Shown: positions 1-12,059, numbered from the stretch's first letter. The stretch: DNA of 64,000 bases from Poa pratensis (GCA_947311845.1 CAMZMU010000080.1:22867536-22931535), one strand, 5' to 3'. Notes: a model not told the origin generated them from the sequence alone. Program-made: numbers and translations.

Positions 1-1929
1 ACCGCGACGGGGTTTTCGTTTTCTTTTTTTCTTTTCTTTATTTCTGTCTGCCTGTATGCATCCATGATGTCTTTAGACATCTTGTTGGTGCAGGGTCTGG
101 ATGCAATTGATATCTTCACGATATTAATATATTCACTTTATTGAAAAACTGACCTAAAGAAGATCTCAATACCGCAATACGACTGTTGAATCATCAGAAG
201 TAAGATCTCAGTGATCCATCAGAGTGCTAGCTGCACGTGCATTGTGAGTGCCAACTGAGTTAATGGTCAGTAAGTTGTGCACCACTCACATGTACTGAAC
301 GTGTGCGTGCGTGCAGCTCGTGCAGAGTAAAATACGGATCGAGCCGGTGTGTGGCTTGAGCGTGTGTGTTTCCCTTAAAATACTCTTGTAATCAGTTGAG
401 TTAATTAAGAGAAAGTGAGACAGAAAATGCACAAGTTTGTGTGGTGCCAATCTCCTGTGTACTCTTCGTCTTCTACCCGTGGGTGAGTCTTCTTCTACCT
501 TGGGCAAGGCCGTCAGAATTATCAAAAGTAAGATTAAATGTGAATATATCACTTGAGCTGTTCCGCAGAAGCTGCTCATCGATCAACGTCCACTAACAAT
601 TGAGAATCATGTCCTAGGTTTGTACAAGATGCAGAGCTTCGAGACCACGATGGGTTAACTTGGCGACCCTTCACCAGCTGGCTAGTGGCATGCAAGTTGC
701 AAAGTAACTTAAAAGCCTAGCACTAGCGATTCCGGTTAAACCGCCGACAAATCATGCGTATTCTGGGGCAACAACGACCGCATCCGCATGTGCCGCCTGT
801 TATACATTGGCTAGGTCTCCCGCCCCGGTTGCTTCAGGCCGGCAGCTATATGCAGGGACGATATAGCGGAAATCCAATTTGGTGCCCGAGCACAGTTGCT
901 CCCGTTATTCTGTACCTCCATTCAGGTCAAGATTTGGTTCGACGCTTCGCTAGACACAAATGTTACCACGGTAAACTCAGAACTCTGCCCAACTCCTGCC
1001 AACTCATTAAATGAACCCGACACGTCGTTCCATGACGGAACAAATGGTGGCGGACGGAATGGACCACGGCAACCCCTGGCGGCATCCACGACATTATACG
1101 ACCGTGAGCAAATTTCTCGTCTAAACTTTCCCCAATCAAGCTCCTCATGTTCCTCCCGCTAGCCGTTCCCTTTCCTTCTTCTCCGCCTCGCCGCCCATGA
1201 TTTTTCGGTGAAAACCGCGTCATCTATACGCCTCGCTCTCCTCGCTGCTCGCCACCTCGCACCTCCTCGGCCCATCTTTGCTCTCCCCGTGGACGGCAGC
1301 GGCGGGGGCGTGGTAGAGCTGAGCGAGACCCATCGCCTGGCGCGCGACCGGCTGTGGACACTCGCCGGGAACCCCAACGCGGGCGTCGGCGCTGGGCCCC
1401 GTCCTCACTCCCTGTGGCGCCACACAGTGCGGATCTGGAAGCCTGCTCCCGACGGCTAGGTGCTCGCTAAAGGCGGTGTTCTTGTATATTCGAGCCGCTC
1501 CACACTTTTCCTACCCCCGCCCAGATCTGGCACTTCTTGCCGTGAGTGCCACTCAGCGAGATACCATGGGGCTCCGCAATAGGTGTTGTTCCTTCCCTCG
1601 TTAACCGCTTTGTCCTTGTAGTCAGTTTCGACCATCATCCTCGTCCGCTCCCTGGGCATCAAACCATAAACTCCTTGCCATCGGGAATGTTCACTGCTAG
1701 GTGGTGCGGACCAAGAAATCGCATCGATGCTGGTCATTTGCCTGATCAATTTTAGTGAAATTTTGGTGAACTAGCCGACCGCGCGCTCGCAGTCGCCATC
1801 CGAGGCTGCTCGCGGTGGATTCGTGCCATCATCCTCGTCTCCCGCAGCCACGCAGACCGCATGCTCTCGTCCGCGCCCGGGCGCCTGCTCCGGCGCTGCA
1901 GCAACGGCGCCCCTGCACTGGCTTGACCT
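1..1929. other. Anonymous sequence, no gene recognised
   Basis: The first 1.1 kb is AT-rich without a convincing reading frame. Positions 1150-1480 are GC-rich, and open frames there overlap on both strands without a recognisable motif. I see no transposon termini or target-site duplications here. The GC-rich part may belong to the same decayed locus as the bHLH fragment that follows. Confidence 0.4.
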
Positions 1930-2181
1930 CCGCGAGCACGCCGGTCCCGGCGCTGGCAAGGAATTAAGGCGCTGGGGCGGCTGGTGCCCGGGTGCCGGAA
2001 GCTTGCCTTCCCGGCGCTCCTGTCCGAAGCATCCGACTGCATCGCCGACATGGAGGTGCAGGTGCGCGCCATGGCCTCGCTCGCGTAGGCCCTCTCCGCC
2101 GTCTCGCCCTCTGCGTCGTCCACGTCGTCATCCATCCAGACAGCTCCAAAATTCCGAGCTGAGGTGTGCTATGGAAGCTAG
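1930..2181 (+). pseudogene. Atypical bHLH (IBH1/AIF/UPB1-like) gene fragment
   Basis: One frame reads a basic stretch (about 1933-1956), then [30 protein letters not shown] and [10 protein letters not shown], followed by a Ser-rich tail. This order resembles the loop and second helix of plant atypical bHLH proteins of the IBH1/AIF/UPBEAT1 group, which restrain growth by dimerising with other bHLH factors. An in-frame TAG at 2086-2088 breaks the end of helix 2, and the frame closes at TAG 2179-2181. No start codon or first helix is visible upstream in this frame. I read it as a dead fragment. The family call rests on my recognition of the helix pattern. Confidence 0.5.
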
Positions 2182-4171
2182 CAGGCTTGTGTTCCACACT
2201 TGTGCATCTCCTCTGTCTGTTCGGTAAATTTCCATGATTTTGCCATACCCCTGTGTCACAGATTTTCCTCTTTCGATGTGCTATCCACTGCTAGCATTTT
2301 CCTAGTAACTCGTGTCAATATCTGTGTCCTACGTGTGATGATATAATGACCCAAAATATTTTTTGCTTATTATGTCACTCGAGATGTTTTTTGCGTCAGT
2401 AATTTTACATACCTGCAGTGATTTTTAGCCTGAAGCTCGTGAACTGACATTGGTAAGTAATAGAAATTTGTGAAATTTGTGTTTGTCATCAAATTTGTGT
2501 TCTCCGTTGCCCCTTCCTTTTTGAATTTGTTGTACCATACAAATATTTGAGTGGAACTCGCCCGACAAGCTGCACATCAGGAGGATGCTGGCCATGAGGA
2601 CCGCGTCAGCCCCTCATGGAGCAGATTGACCGAACAAGGCCGCCATTGCAAGGGGCTAACCTTGCACATGCGTACCTGATATTGCCAGGATTAATCATTG
2701 TCTCTATGATCAATTTGTTAGTGACAGTCCTCCTCGGTGTTGTGCTTGCCGGCCTAATCGAGTTCTTTTTTCAGTGTTGTTCTTGCCGAGTTGATCGTGC
2801 CTGAATGTATATTATATTATCCCAGTTAGATCGTGTGGTTAGTGGTATAATTAGCACTCTAAAGATCATTATGTACCGGATGTGACCGTCACTTCAAGCT
2901 AATGTAATACTTACTACTTTTCATTTGCAACTTGCGGATGGGACACCACACTGTATGTTCTGTTGGCTGGTCATAGCACCTGCTCTACATTTATGACAAT
3001 CCCACCGGACCATGAATTCTAACGTCGTATTCCCATGGAACATGAAAATAGACGTTAGCCAGCAAACGTGCGACACTGCCGTTGCCTGCCACACTTACTG
3101 CCCGTCTTTGGTTTTTACTTCGCCCCCACACATGCAGACAACTAACTGACACACATCTCAACCTTACATGCACCGTCCAGATTTCAGGAGCATGTGTGCT
3201 TGGGCACCAAAACGCCCCTCTCGACGATATACCTACTATATTTAGCTAGCAATTTGACTTTGCAGAGATAATTATTGAGGTTTTAATTAACCTGATTAAT
3301 AATTGTTAGCTAGTTGTTGTGCTAAAGTGGACGTTTCAACCAGATCTTAATTCGGAAATCGCTGAAGTTGCCGGCCGGTGGACTCATGCAGGCCGGCATA
3401 TAGATCCTGCAAGAGAGTATCTACAGTCGGAGAGAGAGCTACGTTAGCAGTTTTAACCTCTGAGTCACAGTGTTAGGTCGTTATACACAGTTGCGGAGCC
3501 AGTAATTGAGACGAGGAGGAGCGAACACATAAGGTCTAAATTTTTTAAGCCGCAAAAGCGAGTCTATATAACAAAATAAAGGGTCTCATATCTATGTATG
3601 ATCGTCAATATAACAAAATAATCTGCCTCAACGTTTGCCTTGAGAAAATGATAGCCAATCAAGCGACTCGAACCTCTCGATAAATATGCCCTACTCATTT
3701 TATCGCTAATTAGCTGAGTACCATATTCTTCAATTGGTCTCCGAATTACAAGATCAGCAACGACATTTGCTAGATCAAAACTTCATGAACAATAGCTTTT
3801 GGAGTGTCCTGTAATATAAATAGACATTGAAAATTGACTATTTTGCTACAACAATCTGATGACAATAGACATCAAAACTGCAAATGCGGTAGTAGTCACG
3901 GTTCCTCCTCTCCGTCCATCGCCGGCGCCCGGCGGCAGCGCAGCTCGTAGTAACGAATTGAGTCAGGGGCGAATGGTTGGGGATTGGGGAATCGAGCAGG
4001 GACGAGGGAGGAGTGGCCGGCGGCGGATCATCAGGGAGCAGGAAGAAGGGACGAGCGGCCGGCGGCGGATCGAGCAGGGAGGAGCGGCTGGCGGCTGATC
4101 GAGCAGGGCAAAGCGAGCAGACTAGGGATTGGGGAATCGAAAAAAACATGCGAGGGGCCTGGTCGAGTCGC
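2182..4171. other. Intergenic, no gene seen
   Basis: AT-rich with short unsupported frames. At about 3489 the string TTGCGGAGCCAG resembles an hAT-type MITE end, but I found no matching right end or target duplication. A purine-rich segment with GGAGCAGG and CGGCGGATC direct repeats lies at about 3990-4110. Confidence 0.4.
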
Positions 4172-4174
4172 TAG

Positions 4175-5367
4175 GGGCGCGTTTGGTATGTCGCAGCCAC
4201 ACAGCTCTGCTCGCACGGGCACTGAAAACAAGAGCATCTTTCACCTTTTTGCATGTTGCCTGCTGTTTGGTTAGATACGAGGGCTTGCGTTGTGGCCAGC
4301 GCGCTGCTCAAAGCACTGCTTAGCCAGGCCGCGCTGCTACGCTCGAATCGGCCGTTCCTCTGGGGGCAGGCTGCGCTGCTACGCGAGGAGAGAAAGATTC
4401 CCTGACACCTCTCATGCTCCTCTCACAAGCCATGCAAGACGCAGCCAAAGCAACACCAACACATCCTTTTCTACCAACCTCACCTACCTACATGCAAATC
4501 ATTACTTTTTGGGCTGTTTGTTAGCTAGCAGCTATGGAGCTTGTCTGTGTGGCTGCTAGCAGCTAGAGGGCAGGGCCGGATAACAACGCACTGTAGCATG
4601 CAAGTAGGGATGTAAACGGATCGGATCGGATAATGCTCTTTCCATATCCTTTTCCATATTTTCTTGTCGGATTCGGAGCTGATCGGATAATGACCGGATG
4701 CGGATTCGAATGCGGATTATATCGGTCTACGGATTCGGATCGGATATGGAGCGAATTCGGACCGAAAACGGATAAACATAATTGGATAGATACGCGCAAA
4801 AAAATAATTACATATATTAGTTAAGAATAAAAAGATAGAATAAATATACGTACCTAAACTGCTGGCAAACAGAACATACATTTACAAAAGAAACTGCTCA
4901 CATCCTGAGTGATTATGAGCATCTCTTTTCATCAGGTCGGATTTGTAGAGAGGTCCACCACAGGGAGGAGGTCATTAAGATGCGCACTATGCGATGATTA
5001 AGACGTGTCTACGTTATGGTAATATTATATGTAAATATAGTCATCAAGTTTATGAAATTAATGGACTAATTATATATTGGCTCGACGGGTTGGGCTAATT
5101 TAATCGAATTATCCTAATTGGGGAGGTCGGATAATCCGTAAAAAATGGCGGATAATCCGCATCCGTCAGATAACAACCATACCATATCCGGCACCATATC
5201 CGTTGGATATCCGCCTGACAAATATCCGCATCCTCATCCGTATCCGGCGGGTTTCCAAAATTGCTTACCATATCCTTAAAATCGGACGCGGATGCGGATT
5301 TGGAGCGGAAATTATCCGTACCATTTACATCCCTACATGCAAGTGACAACGAGAACCAAACGCGCCC
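4175..5367. mobile_element. PIF/Harbinger-like non-autonomous element
   Basis: The ends are perfect 13-bp inverted repeats, GGGCGCGTTTGGT on the left and its complement on the right (5355-5367). They are flanked by TAG on both sides (4172-4174 and 5368-5370). A 3-bp duplication fits PIF/Harbinger, although that family prefers TWA. No transposase frame is present. A separate hAT element (4605-5335) is nested near the right end, so the original element was about 450 bp. Confidence 0.7.
4605..5335. mobile_element. Ac/Ds-like non-autonomous hAT element, nested
   Basis: It begins TAGGGATGTAAA and ends with the inverted complement. It is flanked by the 8-bp duplication CATGCAAG (4597-4604 and 5336-5343). 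The terminus closely resembles the Ac/Ds ends of maize, and 8 bp is the hAT signature. The interior has many CGGAT / ATCCG motifs near both ends, like the subterminal transposase-binding repeats of Ac. No transposase is encoded, so movement would need an hAT transposase supplied in trans. It lies wholly inside the Harbinger-like element and is therefore the younger insertion. Confidence 0.8.
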
Positions 5368-5370
5368 TAG

Positions 5371-7300
5371 GTCGTTCACAAGGAGCGGTTCTATCAGTTT
5401 TTTTCTTTTTTTTATACCTCCCGTTACGTATGCCTGGGCATAGTACGTGTAGACTACGTATAGGCAATTTTTTGACCGTGCTGAGAGAGGGGGGGGGGGG
5501 CGGCCGCCCCACCTCGCCCCCTGGTGGCGCCACCACTGGTTATACATATGATGTAGGAACATACTATGAGAGTATATTTCACTCCGGATATAAAAAAAAA
5601 ATGTACTGATGTTACTGGTAGATTTTCTAGTAAAAAAGAATATACTGAATCCGGAACTTTTGTGCTTGATTATCATATGTATTAGATCATACACAAAATG
5701 CCAGGAAAAGGCTATGTGTTAGATCCTAGATTTTTCCAATGTTGGGGATATCGCTTATCGGGAACTTATCGGTCGACCCAAGATAAGGGGTAAGTCGGCC
5801 GATTTATCGGCATATTGGAAGATATGTTGAACAGTGGATTTTTCTAAAATCTATCTTTCTTAAACCATAGTAAAGTTTTGGATGGTGATTGATATCTCGG
5901 TCTTTCCCAAGAATATTCTCCAATTACATTAATTATAAAGCTTAGGATGTCACATGGGCGGTATTAGAATTTTAGAGTGGAAATCGGAGCAAGTTGATCA
6001 AGTTATAACTTAGGGTTCATGATGTACTCTCTCTTTCCAATAGTGATTACCAGATGTAAAAAAAATTATGGACACATTATTTCGAAAAGGTAGGTTAAAA
6101 CCTTATGGTCTCGGTATGCTCAGAGCAACCGTTAGTTTATTAAAGAAAATAAGCATAGGACTTATCACTTATAAGCATAGGACACAAAAAAGGCCAGCGA
6201 TATGCGAAAAATATCATGGTGCATATGGGCACATGATCTTGAATTTCAAAGCATCTCAAAAATTAATTTTCAAAATTCAGAAAATAATTAAAATACGATC
6301 ACACGTACATATTACCTTGATACTTACCCGTGAAAAGTTTCAAGCAAAATACGAGCGTATCTGGCATACACAAAAAAGAAAAAGTGAAACTTTGTCTTTT
6401 TGTTCAAACTTGGCATGCACATATATACCTGGATACATTCTCCACACGCATAATTTATGACGTATCTTTTTTTGGGGGTATTTTTAAATTTTACTATTTA
6501 TCAGGTATCACATGTAACCATGTCCACAAATCCGCCCTGTCTTTCTGTGTGGGTGTAGGGCGTCGACCAAACTGAGTTGTGGGGCTGATTTTACTGGACA
6601 TTGGACCAATTTATGCATGAGTTGTTTCTTGTTTGGCTTGTTTCCAACCGACGATGTACCAAGTACTGGATAAAAAAGAGGGCACATAAAAGGTAAGCAA
6701 CGTACAAGTGGTGATATCGATAGACCAACAAAATATGTAAACAAGTTAGGTGTCCAACTAACTTTGGATCAACCATTACTTTTCAACTGTGAGCCGGTAG
6801 CTTTAGACTGTTGACTGTTGCAGCTTGCCAGGTTCATATAGGCTTGTCGGTGCTAAGCAGGGGAGGAGCGATGATTTGGTCATAGGGGGTGGGGTGAAGA
6901 GGACAATGATAACTCTAGACATTATATTGAAACATAAATTTTATGCTCTTACATATAGTAATAGAACGAAAACTACACCTCTATTGATTAAGTGAAGGTC
7001 TACTACTACTACCAGATGACGTCAAACAAGTAGATTAATTAATTGTTGTTCTTCTCTTAATTCTTGAAGGCTGATAAAACAGGTAGTCAAAAATTGAGCA
7101 AGATAACTTGGAAAAAAAAATAGAGTAGGTGAAAAAGTATACCGTATCAGATAATTAAAACCAGTACGGATGACATGGATCGCGATGATAAATGAAAAAA
7201 AAATAGATTAGGACATGTATCTTAATGATAAATAAATTAGATTTTTGTTGATCAATTAATTATTTGCCCTTTAACAACTAATTTCCAATCGATGTTGTAC
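5371..7300. other. AT-rich intergenic, no gene seen
   Basis: A G-run and NotI-like GC patch lies at about 5488-5515, and a cluster of TATCGG/CCGATA motifs at 5747-5815. At about 6857 a string like CAGGGGAGGAGCGATGATTT resembles an hAT MITE left end, but I could not pair it with a right end. The longest frame (130 codons from 6068) has no recognisable domain and unlikely composition. Confidence 0.4.
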
Positions 7301-8620
7301 TAATGTATAGCACACAATACATGAGGCTTAGGGAAACTCCAACGCGCTCCCCCAAATCTTTCCCATCTGTCCATTTTTGTCCATGGCCTAAAAATCACCT
7401 GTCAAGCTCATGTCCCCTCCACGTCTCCCCCTCCCGGTCCTTTCTAATGTGTCCGGAACCCCCCCCCCCCCCCCCCCCGCCCAACTCACTGCGCGTCGCG
7501 TTTGCTTCTTGCACCGCTTTGACACTGCCACTGCCTACGCCTCGAACGAATAGATCATATCCGTACGCATATCTCTCCCCCAATGTCTTACAAGTGGTAG
7601 AGCGGCGGTCGCATGCGCGATTTGGTCCGTTGTCACAATGGTGCAGCGTCCATAGGTTCCTCGTCGAGCTTCACGCGCAGCGTCGCTCTGAACCTGCACG
7701 CTCCTCCTTCAACCGGAGGAACGACCATGAGGTGGGCTCGTCCCGCGCAAGCTCCACCTTCGCATGTCGTGTGTGCCTTATGCTTGCCTCGACTGACAGT
7801 GATAGGGACACGTGAGTACACGCACATGAACTAGGAGGCGTCGTCCGTTTACGGCTTGCTACAGGGGTGGCACCTGAACTTCAATATGATTCCCGTTCCA
7901 CCGCCAATAGGAGAGGAGTGCCTCGCCAACATCCACGCTCGGAAGGTGGCCTTGTCATGAGCAGATCGGGCCGATCTCGACTACGTCATTGACTCTCCTG
8001 TTTGGCACATCCGCTTGGCTGAGAAGCACGACCTCCGGCATCACTCGTTCTTGTACATCGAGCCAATAGAGGCATGGTTCTAGAATGAACCCTCGCACAT
8101 GGACTCCAACTCCTCAGGCGTCGAGAAGAATGATGACGAGATGTACGTGCGACAGCGAGGGAGGTGGGCGGCCCACCTGAGGAGGAGCACATGGAGGAGT
8201 GTCCTGGTGGCTATTGCACTCCACAGGTCTGCGATGGAGTGGCATTGCAGCCGCCCCTGCGCCGCTGATCATCATCGATTTTAACGACGAATATGGTTTA
8301 GGAGCACTAGTTTTTTTAATATTTTGTAATATTAAGATTATGATACACTAAGTTCAAGTTTAAGTTATATTTATGTTTAAGTTTCAGTTTCAATTTAATA
8401 TTGTTCTTACTAGAAAAATATGGGCCAAACCAGACATGTGTGTCTCGTTTGTTGGACGTCACTGGGTGCAGTGTACGGACATTCCGCGGAGAAGTGTCCG
8501 GCGTACACCAAGCAGATAAAAGCGGACACAAATCGGTTGAAACAGACACAAAATGGAATGCACCATTCATGTTGCTCTTTGTGTCCGATTACTCCGTTAG
8601 ATTAAACCGTGTTGCCTGAA
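7301..8620 (+). other. Degenerate coding-like fragment with a poly-C tract
   Basis: A C-run of about 20 bases lies near 7459-7480. At 7867-8283 one plus-strand frame gives a plausible soluble-protein composition, interrupted by a TGA near 7960 and a TAG near 8082. I do not recognise the product. The style (a decayed GC-rich ORF in AT-rich flanks) suggests part of a DNA transposon or captured gene, but no termini were found. Confidence 0.25.
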
Positions 8621-8749
8621 AAGTGGCAGCCTGTGGCGTGCTGTGTTGGATGTACCCAAAAGGCAATAAAGTTTAACATCTGATTCATAATTATGCTTCA
8701 TGATTCTGTGCTATAACTGCGGTGACTCCTGAATATGTGATTCAGAGGA

Positions 8750-9300
8750 AAACTCACTCGCACGTGTAGAGATATGAACAGAATAAAGTATATCCTAGTC
8801 TTGCCTTTTAGACTAATTCATTGATTGCTTGAGACCATGTTTTCCTGGTCTAGAACATTGTTTATGTTAGCATCAATGAGTGACATTTTATTGGTGGAAA
8901 CAATATGACTGGGTAGACCCAAATCATTGATATGCTAAGAAGATTCCAAAGTGTCATTTTGTTCTTACTGCAATATCGCAGATGGTTATTATATGACATG
9001 TTCTTAGACCATGAGGTTATTGGGGTTATGCATACTGGAAAAATTACTTTGGTACTGTCAATGCCATGGCCGTAACTGGGTGGCAAAACGGCAATCACTG
9101 CGTGATTACCAAGGTGTGCATATATCCTGATGTTCCAAGATGGGAAATTACTCCTCTGTCAAAAGAGAGATACTTCCAGGGCCCACTCGGTATGTATGAT
9201 ATCCAATATATTCTACAGACAATGCGTGATGAAAGTTACATCATGTGGGATATCGGATTACGGGAAATAGAAAAGTAAACTTACCGGTAACGAGATAGAC
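8750..9300. repeat. Possible decayed Copia-type LTR fragment
   Basis: The order of motifs (a GACCATG pair near 8830 and 9010, GTAACTGGGTGG at 9072, GTGGGATATCGGATTACGG near 9245) resembles LTRs of the abundant Triticeae Copia group (BARE/Angela type). It is too diverged for boundaries, a family name or a target duplication. This is pattern recognition only. Confidence 0.3.
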
Positions 9301-9446
9301 AGAGATAAGAAAGGAAACCGTGCGAACGTAGACATCAATGTAATGTGTATTGGTTTATTGTTTTGAATGGAGCTTTGCCTTTCATTCAAGTTCAGGGACG
9401 TCAGTCTGAAAAAATAACGTATGGAGAAAATAATTTATTTTTGAGA

Positions 9447-10021
9447 CTTTTTTTGTGAAAAGGACCCTGTCATTAAAAGAAACACCGAACGGTACAGAAC
9501 AATTCAACGAAAACGAAAATTACAACAAGATCCTTGAGATGCCCTTCATCTTCAACCTCCAGATCGTGTCGACGGCGCGCCGCCGATGTCGCTCCTCCCA
9601 GAACCGGCTTGACGTTGTTGGTTGCGAACGGGAAGTCGCAGAACGGGTCAAGAAGACCGCATCCGTCCCAGAGCCGAAGAAGAAGGAAGAACCGCCGATG
9701 AAGCTCCATGACTATCCGAAGAACGCCACCGCCAGAAGAAGCCCTTGAGAACCACACCACTCCCACGGGCTTCTCGACGTCGCAGCCGAGATGGGACTGA
9801 ATCCGGGGAGACATTATTGTAAGAAGCGCCGCCGCCGCCACCAAAACGACGCCCCAACAAAGTTGGACACTAAAACCTAAAAAACGGAGCCCTCCCGCCG
9901 GCGAGCGTCGAGATCCACCGCGCCTCCATGGCCCGGAGACCACGGAGGCAGGGCAGACCTGCGGCGCCGACGACGGGAGGCTGGATGATGCGATCGCCTA
10001 GGCTGAGATGCGATCCTGGTC
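9447..10021 (-). mobile_element. Short non-LTR-like retroelement with A tail, copy 1
   Basis: Read on the minus strand it ends GACAGGGTCCTTTTCAC followed by an A-run (plus-strand T-run at 9448). It matches the element at 16927-17521, which has clean target duplications. A minus-strand frame of up to 156 codons (9473-9943) runs through it, but I see no reverse transcriptase or endonuclease motif. Most of it, from 9539, lies inside the 1271-bp tandem duplication. The far (5') boundary is uncertain. Confidence 0.5.
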
Positions 10022-10031
10022 ACCGGTAGTT

Positions 10032-10109
10032 TTTTTTTTTGATAAGGGACACCCCAGCCTCTGCATCGAAACGATGCATACGTCTTTTATATTAAATTCA
10101 AGAGAGTCA
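10032..10109 (-). mobile_element. Severely 5'-truncated non-LTR retroelement tail
   Basis: About 78 bp, flanked by the perfect 10-bp duplication ACCGGTAGTT (10022-10031 and 10110-10119). On the minus strand it reads GATGCAGAGGCTGGGG...TCCCTTATC and ends in an A-run. GATGCAGAGGC also occurs near the 3' end of the LINE at 28.1 kb, so this is probably the last few dozen bases of a related LINE. The duplicate is at 11303-11379 in tandem copy 2. Confidence 0.65.
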
Positions 10110-10426
10110 ACCGGTAGTTACTCTCCTCAATCCTGGGCGTTAGTATTTTTGGGCCATTTGAAATGCCACTTTGGTCGTGTCCCTTTCAAGGACATCCGAT
10201 ACAAAGAAACACCACTTTATCTGTTTAGCTACACACCACCAACAAAAAGATCAAAGTTCTGTGCATTTACTTCTATAGTCGACATGTGCGCTCTACCTGA
10301 CATGTGATCGATCTGTTTGCTAAGTACGGATCGACTAGATTTGGGTGAATTTGGTAAGCTTTGTTTAAATGCGACTGTTTGGTGTGCCCTGAGTAGGTTG
10401 AGCCTGGTTGCCGCTATATGACAACT

Positions 10427-10789
10427 TTTTTTTTTCGTCTCACTTAAGTGGGTACAGGTTGTAGTATCTGATCAGACACACAGCTTTACACACGCACACC
10501 ACACGCACACCACACTCACATTACTAGCTGTGAACCTAATCTAAACCTACAACTAGAACCGACTATGTCTGCCCGGTACAAGATTTTTTCTCTCATGGAG
10601 CTCACAGGCGAGACCAGAGACACCTATTGAAGATGCGGAATACTATTCCTAGTGAACAGTACCACGGACACTGTTCCTATTGAACAGTGCCACGAACGAG
10701 AGACACCCGAAAATCGTCCACAAGGGATCGAACCCGTGCGGGTGGAGCAGCCACCGCTGGCTCCTACCACTGGGCCAACGCCCAGTCCT
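10427..10789 (-). mobile_element. tRNA-derived SINE, copy 1
   Basis: Flanked by the perfect 16-bp duplication CCGCTATATGACAACT (10411-10426 and 10790-10805). Read on the minus strand it begins with a tRNA-like head. A box A-like TGGCCCAGTGGTAGGA lies near the start and a box B-like GGTTCGATCCC about 40 bases on, as in an internal Pol III promoter. A non-tRNA body follows, including short CTGTTC-type and GTGTG repeats, ending in an A-run next to the target duplication. At 363 bp it is long for a plant SINE. It has no coding capacity and would depend on LINE machinery to move. Confidence 0.75.
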
Positions 10790-11302
10790 CCGCTATATGA
10801 CAACTCGAGATGCCCTTCATCTTCAACCTCCAGATCGTGTCGACGGCGCGCCGCCGATGTCGCTCCTCCCAGAACCGGCTTGACGTTGTCGGTTGCGAAC
10901 GGGAAGTCGCAGAACGGGTCAAGAAGACCGCATCCGTCCCAGAGCCGAAGAAGAAGGAAGAACCGCCGATGAAGCTCCATGACTATCCGAAGAACGCCAC
11001 CACCAGAAGAAGCCCTTGAGAACCACACCACTCCCACGGGCTTCTCGACGTCGCAGCCGAGATGAGACTGAATCCGGGGAGACATTATTGTAAGAAGCGC
11101 CGCCGCCGCCACCAAAACGACGCCCCAACAAAGTTGGACACTAAAACCTAAAAAACGGAGCCCTCCCGCCGGCGAGCGTCGAGATCCACCGCGCCTCCAT
11201 GGCCCGGAGACCACGGAGGCAGGGCAGACCTGCGGCGCCGACGACGGGAGGCTGGATGATGTGATCGCCTGGGCTGAGATGCGATCCTGGTCACCGGTAG
11301 TT

Positions 11303-11379
11303 TTTTTTTTGAAAAGAGGCTCCCCAGCCTCTGCATCGAAACGATGCATACGTCTTTTATATTAAATTCAAGAGAGTCA
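11303..11379 (-). mobile_element. Truncated retroelement tail, duplicate
   Basis: Copy of 10032-10109 carried by the tandem duplication, with the ACCGGTAGTT flanks preserved (11293-11302 and 11380-11389). Small differences near the A tail show the two copies have begun to diverge. Confidence 0.6.
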
Positions 11380-11695
11380 ACCGGTAGTTACTCTCCTCAA
11401 TCCTGGGCGTTAGTATTTTTGGGCCATTTGAAATGCCACTTTGGTCGTGTCCCTTTCAAGGACATCTGATACAAAGAAACACCACTTTATCTGTTTAGCT
11501 ACACACACCAACAAAAAGATCAAAGTTCTGTGCATTTACTTCTATAGTCGACATGTGCGCTCTACCTGACATGTGATCGATCTGTTTGCTAAGTACGGAT
11601 CGACTAGAGTTGGGTGAATTTGGTAAGCTTTGTTTAAATGCGACTGTTTGGTATGCCCTGAGTACGTTGAGCCTGGTTGCCGCTATATGACAACT

Positions 11696-12059
11696 TTTTT
11701 TTTTGCGTCTCACTTAAGTGGGTACAAGTTGTAGTATCTGATCAGACACACAGCTTTACACACGCACACCACACGCACACCACACTCACACCACTAGCTG
11801 TGAACCTAATATAGACCTACAACTAGAACCGACTATGTCTGCCCAGTGCAAGATTTTTTCCCTCATGGAGCTCACAGGCGAGACCAGAGACACTTATTGA
11901 AGATGCGGAATACTATTCCTAGTGAACAGTACCACGGAGACTGTTCCTATTGAACAGTGCCACGAACGTGAGACACCCGAAAATCGTCCACAAGGGATCG
12001 AACCCGTGCGGGTGGAGCAGCCACCGCTGGCTCCTACCACTGGGCCAACGCCCAGTCCT
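11696..12059 (-). mobile_element. tRNA-derived SINE, copy 2
   Basis: Duplicate of 10427-10789, with CCGCTATATGACAACT at 11680-11695 and 12060-12075. The box A- and box B-like motifs are unchanged between the copies. This one arose by segmental duplication, not by a new insertion, because the flanks beyond the target duplications also match. Confidence 0.75.

Larger units (their letters stand above)
9539..10809. repeat. 1271-bp tandem duplication, copy 1
   Basis: This unit is repeated head-to-tail at 10810-12079 with only scattered substitutions and short indels. Both units start at ATGCCC and end at CTCGAG; the GAG shared at the breakpoints is a microhomology. It contains the body of the short retroelement, a 78-bp retroelement tail and a full SINE, all repeated in copy 2. 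The duplication is thus younger than those insertions. Confidence 0.9.

Noticed and set aside
6068..6460. 130-codon plus-strand frame
   Set aside because: AT-rich, no motif, composition like translated non-coding DNA.
7459..7480. Poly-C tract as a regulatory element
   Set aside because: A simple homopolymer in decayed sequence; no gene to regulate nearby.
10720..10789. Possible tRNA gene on the minus strand
   Set aside because: Box A- and B-like motifs are present, but no full cloverleaf is evident, and the segment lies within a SINE with target duplications.
10624..11349. 241-codon minus-strand frame
   Set aside because: It spans the junction of the 1271-bp tandem duplication and a SINE; no domain; a by-product of repeat structure.
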